Source of the DNA: Corynebacterium matruchotii
GTDB taxonomy: Bacteria; Actinomycetota; Actinomycetes; Mycobacteriales; Mycobacteriaceae
Length of the DNA stretch: 64,000 nucleotides
Assembly: GCF_011612265.2 (NCBI RefSeq)
Contig: NZ_CP050134.2
Span: 2,802,541 to 2,866,540 of the forward strand
Reading direction: 5' to 3'
The translations under genes were made by a program, and so were the position numbers. Position 1 is the stretch's first letter, and every line of letters begins with the position of its first letter. Shown here one piece after another: positions 58,649-64,000 of the stretch. The notes beneath the pieces are model-generated. The model saw nothing but the letters and a program-made list of their open reading frames with translations. It was not told the origin of the DNA and made no database searches.

Positions 58649-59326
58649 TTATTTTTGTGGTTTATTTGTGGGTCGAGGTGGCGTATGTTCTTCGAAGAAC
58701 AGGTCGAGGACTTCTTTGCCATTGATAGGGGTTTTACCAGTTTTATAGCTGTGCCATACTCCAGCCGCAGGTTCGAGGGCCCAGGCGATTTCTTCCCAGG
58801 AATAGCCACGTCGGTAAGCACTGAATGCCATAACGACGGCATCATCAAAGTCATCACTTCTAACATGCTCATAGTATTTTCGCATGGCAGAGATGATTTT
58901 TTCTACTGGAATATCATCAATAAGCACCCAATCATCAGAGGTAATGTTCTCATTTGGAATGTAGGTAATACCAAAATCCTTATTCGCATAGGGCATTAAT
59001 TCTGGTGGAGTTACCATCATTAATGGTGCTGTTGACCAACTGGCAGAAAAATGCTGGATGCGTAATGCTAAATCACAAGCGAAGTAGGGCATAGGGTGTC
59101 GCTTTTCGGTGGGATAGTGGGGAATGCTATCAACCAATCTCGATAGGCATCATCAGCAAGATTATATGTAACAAGTTCGGTGTAGTACACATACTTCATA
59201 AACTCTTCATCCTGTGGTGGGACGCCAATGAAACCAGTTCCGCAGCCTCATCATTAATTCTTCTTTGGTGATTTGGCAAGGGAGAATGAATCCGTGTTGT
59301 TTTTCTGCTATTTTTCGATAATCCAT
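58649..59326 (-). pseudogene. AbiEi-type antitoxin, reading frame broken
   Basis: An ATG after AGGGA gives MDYRKIAEKQHGFILPCQIT, a start typical of AbiEi HTH domains. After EELMMRLRNW the frame must shift (near 59240) to FIGVPPQDEEFMKYVYY and YNLADDAYRDWLIAFPTIPP, then again (near 59105) to MPYFACDLALRIQHFSASWS through to HTPPRPTNKPQK. Joined, this gives one protein of ~225 residues directly upstream of the toxin. Two single-base indels break it. Either the antitoxin is lost, which would be odd beside an intact toxin, or the indels are sequencing errors. Confidence 0.65.
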
Positions 59327-59857
59327 AAAATCATTCCCTAAATAATCATATCTAATACCTTAAAGCGTAACTGCGTCTTGGTATTGGAATGGAAATATAA
59401 CAATTCATCTTTGATTATAGGCGATGAACTTTATTCAGGGGTAGGGGAGGTTCATGAAGCTTATTCAGCTACTGGGAAAATCCATCTACGACAACAGGAG
59501 GAAAATCAGAAAGAAAATGCTATCTAGCTTGTCTTTCCTTACTTACAGAGACTAGTCATGTTTGGAGACGTTGAATAAGCTTCCATATGGGGAAGTTTAT
59601 GTCAGGTGTCCACAAAACCCGACACTTGACAGTTATACACAAGCACACTACCTGCCTCGTTTTCCTATTCTTTCGGGGGCGATTGGTTACCGGGTGGCAG
59701 GGGCATTCAAAAACGCTTGAATAAGCTTCATGCTATCCGTTTTATTTGAGTGCGGCTTCCATGAATCTTATGATGCTGCTCATTTTTGCACTGCAACCCC
59801 GCGGAAGTTCGTCATCAAGCATTGTGGTAGACATAAACCACGGGTGATACTAGTATA
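59327..59857. other. AT-rich gap with inverted repeats
   Basis: No gene is supported. CATGAAGCTTATTCA (59453-59467) and its perfect reverse complement TGAATAAGCTTCATG (59718-59732) flank 250 bases. A third partial copy, TGAATAAGCTTC, is at 59572-59583. A TATAAT at 59854-59859 faces the next relic gene. Confidence 0.5.
59453..59732. repeat. MITE-like segment with 15-bp inverted ends
   Basis: Perfect 15-bp terminal inverted repeats CATGAAGCTTATTCA / TGAATAAGCTTCATG bound 280 bases without a coding region. It lies beside the transferred toxin-antitoxin pair. Target duplications are not clear. Confidence 0.4.
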
Positions 59858-60137
59858 ATGAGCGGCACCGAACCCCTAATAAGAATATTGCATTTGCGGA
59901 ATTCGATGCCATGAAGGATGCTCTGAGTGCCTTGCGAGCCACCTATGTTCATAGGAACATTGCTGATGGGAGTAGTGCTGCGGACAAGTAGTGGACTGCC
60001 AAGTTTATAGCTGCTGGTCAGCTTCTCAAAACAGCAGATGACAGTAAACCCGAGGAGTGCTTGCGATTGCGCGGTTGGCTAATGCGGAAATCGCCATGAT
60101 GGGTGGCATTGGGCTTCCGCCAACGGAGAAACCGTAA
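59858..60137 (+). pseudogene. relic of a small unknown gene
   Basis: Coding-like sequence in pieces: NIAFAEFDAMKDALSALRAT, then a TAG inside AADK*WTAKFIAAGQLLKTAD, then after a shift AIARLANAEIAMMGGIGLPP and a TAA at 60135. Joined, it would be a helical protein of ~85-90 residues. No family recognised. A perfect terminator hairpin starts in its last codons, which supports a once functional gene. Confidence 0.45.
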
Positions 60138-60169
60138 CGACCACCGCATGCCAGTGGTCGTTACGGTTT
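60129..60169. terminator. hairpin terminator
   Basis: A perfect 16-bp stem, AAACCGTAACGACCAC / GTGGTCGTTACGGTTT, with a 9-base loop. It lies between the relic gene and the convergent rskA-type gene and can serve both sides. Confidence 0.75.
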
Positions 60170-60217
60170 ATTGCAAACAAGCTCGCTTGTCGACACCCCA
60201 AGGTGCATTATCCGCAG

Positions 60218-61008
60218 CTACAGCTGCATTTCCTCTAGGATCTTTCCGGTGGGCTTGTCGCTGCCGGCCACCGGTTCCTCGGTCAGAAACACCTTGGATG
60301 TGGCGGATTCGAATGGCATCCACACGTCTTTATGCTCCTCTGGGGTGATTACCCCGGCCGAATTGATGCGGCCGGCTTGGTTCACGCTCCATACCTGGAT
60401 TCCCATGCCTTTTTTCACCTCGGGGGTGCCCTGCACCATTGCCCCGGCCTTATTCATGGTGGTGGATGACACCAGGTGAAGTTGTACCCCACTGGAACTC
60501 ATGGTGATGCTTTGGGCATCCGCGGACTGCATGATCTCGGACATCGCCTGGTTGGTAGGCCCGGTGCTGGGGCGAAGAGCAGCTTGGGCAGGAGGAATCC
60601 GCTGCCAGCCAAGAGTGCGACCACCGCGGCCGCCGCGGCAATGAACATGATGCGTTGCTTCGATAAGCGAAACCGCCAATTGCCCAGGTTGATAACACGC
60701 CCACCACCGGCACTACTCGCCTCACCGGCACCGGCCCCACCCGAATCCGCCTTGGCCGCGGTCACATCCGCAGGCTCCGCAGCATCCGGGTCCGTGGCAG
60801 CAGCGTCCGTACTGGTCACCGCGTCTGTGACTGCGGCGTCCGGGGCACCGGAATCCCCCTCCGGTTCGATTCCGTTGATGGCTGCCAGCACAGTATCCTT
60901 CAGGGAATCCGACGGGGTGACCGGCACCGTGGACAACGCCAGGGCGTCGGCAAGCTCAGCGTCGGCTAATTTCTCGTCGGGTAACCAGGATTGGTCCTTA
61001 GTAGTCAT
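60218..61008 (-). pseudogene. rskA: anti-sigma-K factor RskA, frameshifted
   Basis: The first frame gives a cytoplasmic anti-sigma part (DEKLADAELADALALSTVPV), an Ala/Asp-rich linker and a membrane helix (IMFIAAAAAVVALLAGSGFL). Near 60570, in a run of four G/C, the frame shifts. The other frame continues with the external RskA domain: TGPTNQAMSEIMQSADAQSI, AMVQGTPEVKKGMGIQVWSV, and the closing SATSKVFLTEEPVAGSDKPT. Together they make a complete ~260-residue RskA, which holds SigK inactive at the membrane. The ATG overlaps the end of sigK. The single-base indel is likely a sequencing error. Confidence 0.8.
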
Positions 61009-61618
61009 CGTGCCTCTTTCTTATTAGTAACATGCAGGGCAGATTTTAGTTTTTTCAATCCATCACGGACCCGGGTCTTAGCCGTCCCAGGGGAATGCCC
61101 AGGTGGTCGGCGAGTTGTTGCTGGGTGAGCCCACCAAAATAGGTGAGCATAATGGCGGTGCGGTGCGGCTCCCCAATGTCGTTTACCGCGGCACGCAAAT
61201 GCTCACCCTCAACACTAGTTATGGCGTCTTCTTCCACATCAATGTAGGGGTGAGCTGTTCAAGCATGGTGGTGCGCTCGTCGCGCGCGAGTGCCGCCATG
61301 CGGGAACGAAGCTTATCAATGGCGCGGGAGCGGGCCAGGCGCAGCACCCACCCCCTGCGCGCTCCCTCTTTCGGGGGAAAACATTGGGGCGGTGCGCCAG
61401 ATTTCCACAAATACCTCTTGGGTGATTTCTTCGGCGATGGCCCGGTTGCGGAGTACCTGCATGCAGATACCCATGACTCGGGATGCTAGCCGATCATAAA
61501 GTTCGCCGAATGCGCGCTTGTCACCAGTGGCGACCTGCACAAGTAGCTCTTCGCTGGATAGATCCATGTTATCCAGAGTAGCGCCCCACACAGGTTTGTG
61601 CTTTTTACCACTCATCAT
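61005..61618 (-). pseudogene. sigK: ECF sigma factor SigK, frame broken by three indels
   Basis: Pieces in three frames join into one ~204-residue ECF sigma factor. Region 2 is LLVQVATGDKRAFGELYDRL with TQEVFVEIWRTAPMFSPERG, then RGWVLRLARSRAIDKLRSRM, then VEEDAITSVEGEHLRAAVND and region 4 TAIMLTYFGGLTQQQLADHL; the end reads TAKTRVRDGLKKLKSALHV and stops on the rskA ATG. The shifts fall near 61351-61355 (a run of five C), 61240 and 61088. SigK identity rests on the partner RskA and the dipZ neighbour, as in the mycobacterial SigK regulon. Its ATG overlaps the lipoprotein stop (TAATG). Confidence 0.8.
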
Positions 61619-61875
61619 TACTGCCCCGATTTTTCCTCGGTCATCATCGTGTTTTCCTGAGAATCCATCCCCGACGGTGCCATGGAATCGGACGGGCTCA
61701 TGGCCTCCGACGATGACGGCGTCATGGCATCCGATGGCGTGTTCGACATGGACATTGCGGGCGACATGGCTGGTGCGGACGCCGGCGACATCGCCCCAGT
61801 TTTATCGCACGCAACCAGACCCGTGGCGGCCAGCCCCAATGCGCAGGTGATGGCAATAAATTTACGGTTGGTCAT
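61618..61875 (-). CDS. small Met/Ser-rich lipoprotein upstream of sigK
   Basis: An 85-residue protein. The signal peptide ends in the lipobox LVACDK; the mature part is a low-complexity repeat of (A)MSPS/SMSNTPS units rich in Met, Ser and Pro, ending in a charged tail. Met-rich exported peptides can bind copper or act as oxidation sinks, but nothing here proves it. It is the first gene of the operon and coupled to sigK by TAATG. In Mycobacterium this locus encodes FAS1 lipoproteins (MPT83/MPT70); no FAS1 domain is present. Confidence 0.7.
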   Translation of the reverse strand: MTNRKFIAITCALGLAATGLVACDKTGAMSPASAPAMSPAMSMSNTPSDAMTPSSSEAMSPSDSMAPSGMDSQENTMMTEEKSGQ

Positions 61876-61945
61876 GACTGTCTCTTATCGTATGTGGTAG
61901 CCGCCATTGATTTGGCGGTCATAAAGAGTTCGGAGTCCTCAAATA

Positions 61946-61966
61946 TTTGGATTGGTCCAATCCAAA
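61946..61966. promoter_or_regulatory. 21-bp perfect palindrome between sigK operon and dipZ
   Basis: TTTGGATTGG-T-CCAATCCAAA is perfectly symmetric (10-1-10). It lies in the 142-base divergent gap, 52 bases before the dipZ ATG, and is a likely operator for one or both directions. Confidence 0.6.
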
Positions 61967-62017
61967 GCGGCGGTTGGCACCGAATATTCCCACAAGAACT
62001 TTGAAAGGACTTTACTC

Positions 62018-63606
62018 ATGGTTTCTCTTATTCTGATAGGTCTTATCGGTGGGGTGTTGACGAGTCTTTCCCCCTGCATTATCCCGGTGCTGCCACTGGT
62101 TTTGGCCGTGAGCGCCGGGGATAAGCGGCGCCCCTACTATGTGGTGGCCGGCATGGTTGTCAGTTTCGCCGCGATCACCCTCAGCGGTTCGATCGTGCTC
62201 AATTTATTGGGGCTGCCCCAGGACACGGTGCGCTGGGTGGGCATTGGGCTGCTCGTCCTCGTGGGCCTGGGCATGCTCATTCCGGTGCTGGGCGAGTGGG
62301 TGCAGGCGCCATTCGACCGGCTGCCCCGCCTCCACGCGCTCCTGACCAAGGCGCAGGGCCGGGGCGGTTTCGTAGTGGGGCTGGCCCTGGCGCGGTGTAC
62401 GTTCCGTGCGCCGGGCCGGTCCTGGCCGCCATTACTGTTGCCGCGGCCACCGGTGAGATTGATACCTCGATCATCGCACTGACCATCGCGTTTGCCATTG
62501 GTGCGGCCATTCCGCTGTCCATGTTTGCCCTTGGCGGCAATCGCATGAGCGACTGGTTTCGATCCCATCACACCGCTTTTCGACGCTCGGCCGGTGCCGT
62601 CGTCATCGCCATGGCGGTCCTGCTTGCTGTCGACGCCCCAACGGCCCTCCAACGGCTCGTGCCCGATTGGACCAGTAGTGCCCAACAGGCCCTAGGAAAC
62701 CACATCATCGGAAACCAAGACCTGGAGTCCTGTCGTAAGGGTGACCCCGGAACCCCACACGATTGCGGCCCAGTGCCGCAACTATCCAGGCTAGAGAACT
62801 GGATCAACACCGACCAGGCCATTGATCCGGCCACCTCGGGGAAGGTGACCCTGGTGGATTTTTGGGCCTATGCCTGCATCAACTGCCAACGTGCCAACGA
62901 GCACGTCGTCAAGCTTTACGACCACTACAAGGACTATGGCCTTGACGTCATCGGCGTGCATGCGCCCGAATATGCATTCGAACGGGATGCGGACAACGTT
63001 CGGAAGGCCATCGTAGCGCAGCACATCAAGTACCCGGTGGCGCAGGATAATAGCTTCGCTACCTGGAAAAACTTCCATAACCGCTATTGGCCGGCGCACT
63101 ATCTTGCGGACCACACCGGTCGGCTGCGGCAGGTGCACGAGGGCGAGGGCAAATACGCGGAGACCGAGCGGGTGGTGCGGCAGCTCTTGCAGGAGCGCAA
63201 TCCGGGCATTGCACTACCAAACCCGATTGAACAGGACGAACACGCCATCACTGAGCCGCGATCCCCGGAAACCTACCTGGGTGCCTCCCGGTCACAGTAC
63301 CGGGTTTCGGGAACTCCGCCGCTGGGATATTATGCGCTTCAGGGCGAGTGGGACGTCAACCCCATGGACATCACGCCCCGGAGTGATGGGGCGGCGGTGG
63401 AGCTTCACTACCAGGCCCGTTGGGTGCAATTGGTGGCCTCTGGGCGGGGAACGGTTACGGTCAAACGCGCCGATGGTACTGAACAAACTTTCGATATCAC
63501 TGGTGATGGTACAGTGGATATTATTCGTAAAGATAATGGGGATCCAGAACTTATCACCATTGCGCCATCCCCAGGTGTTCATCTGTATTCCATTACTTTT
63601 GGCTGA
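62018..63606 (+). pseudogene. dipZ: DipZ: CcdA membrane domain fused to thioredoxin-like domain, frameshifted
   Basis: The first frame encodes CcdA-type helices (LTSLSPCIIPVLPLVLAVSA with the redox Cys) to about residue 125. Near 62390, at CCCTGGCGCGG, one base is missing. The next frame continues with AVYVPCAGPVLAAITVAAAT, the second CcdA Cys half, more helices, and a periplasmic-type thioredoxin domain with DFWAYACINCQRANEHVVKL (CINC), then a C-terminal beta domain (YYALQGEWDVNPMDI). Joined, it is a normal ~530-residue DipZ, moving reducing power across the membrane. GAAAGGAC sets the start. Confidence 0.85.
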
Positions 63607-63713
63607 GTAATTCTGCGATATTGTTCACAATACTACCGCAAATCGGGCATAGTCACAGAAAATCGGCATACTTGGCGGTATAGATATGTCGTCAGGAAGG
63701 GTGCTTTCAGAAT

Positions 63714-64000
63714 ATGAAAGATATCGTTGGTAATAAAATTGTGCTTATTGGCGCAGGCGATGTGGGCGTCGCTTACGCGTATGCTCTGGTGAATCAGGGC
63801 ACGTGCGATCACCTGGCAATCATCGACATCGATGAAAAGAAGTTGGAAGGTAACGTCAAGACCTCAACCACGGCGTGGTGTGGCATCTTCGCGGACTCGG
63901 GTGGTCAAAGGGCACCTACGCGGATTGCGCCGACGCCGCTATGGTCGTCATTTGCGCCGGTGCCGCCCACAAGCCTGTGAAACGCGGTTGCAGCTCGTTG
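63714..64000 (+). pseudogene. ldh: L-lactate dehydrogenase, 5' part, cut by the window end and frameshifted
   Basis: The start reads [20 protein letters not shown] (NAD-binding GAGxVG) and [17 protein letters not shown], as in L-lactate dehydrogenase, which reduces pyruvate with NADH. After EGNV several single-base losses (near 63860, 63882 and 63975) scatter the continuation, but MVVICAGAA and an ETRLQLV-like piece are recognisable in other frames. GGAAGGG lies upstream of the ATG. The rest lies beyond the window. Confidence 0.8.

Noticed and set aside
59633-59641. TTATACACA as a DnaA box
   Set aside because: It fits the loose consensus, but a few such matches are expected by chance and it is single.

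Overview
The window comes from a high-GC Gram-positive actinobacterium, almost certainly a Corynebacterium. The rRNA genes are actinobacterial. The order ponA-type PBP / WhiB4-WhcA / DUF4177 / RidA / MBL hydrolase / GlxR / TlpA / NUDIX / MarP / EphE / holin-like / SerB-like HAD / Ssd / Tad pilus / DEAD helicase / Csp / TopA is the conserved actinobacterial block also known from Mycobacterium (Rv3646c-Rv3682). A DUF2020 lipoprotein, Lsr2 and a class E sortase fit the same group. The species cannot be named from the sequence alone.

Layout. 0-3.6 kb: end of a PspA/IM30 gene, an MFS transporter, and a convergent NYN-domain protein. 3.7-9.6 kb: one rrn operon (16S-23S-5S, no spacer tRNAs) with a strong terminator. 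9.6-18.2 kb: a lipoprotein, RluA-type pseudouridine synthase, a 54-residue amphipathic protein, tandem UspA, a YeaQ-type membrane protein, XRE and TetR regulators, a YidC paralogue, sortase E, and a DUF559 nuclease. Four copies of an 85-110 bp palindromic repeat lie in two of the gaps. 18.2-31.9 kb: DUF2020 lipoprotein, a two-component system, Lsr2, a RecB-like nuclease, MsrA, SodA, a membrane/cupredoxin fusion, a HAD phosphatase, a secreted CAP protein, tRNA-Pro(CGG) and a metallophosphoesterase. 31.9-56 kb: the conserved cell-envelope and division block ending in topA. 56-64 kb: a lipoprotein, a low-GC AbiE-type toxin-antitoxin pair, relic sequence, a SigK/RskA/lipoprotein operon divergent from dipZ, and the start of ldh.

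Genes working together: PBP, WhcA, GlxR, MarP and TopA form the core envelope, redox and growth-control block. Ssd, TadA, TadB, TadC, Flp-like and TadE-like proteins form one pilus/secretion operon. SigK, RskA and DipZ look like an extracytoplasmic redox-folding stress locus.

Two DNA-level signals stand out. An 11-base motif, GCTTNNCGACG, occurs 38 times by hand count in both orientations, in genes and gaps. A 9-mer, ATTGGGGAA, occurs 13 times, all between 35.8 and 43.2 kb, in different reading frames. Neither is explained by the genes. Single-base indels break at least six genes between 56.9 and 64 kb, while none was recognised before that; this looks like low sequence quality near a contig end, so the broken genes there may be intact in the organism.
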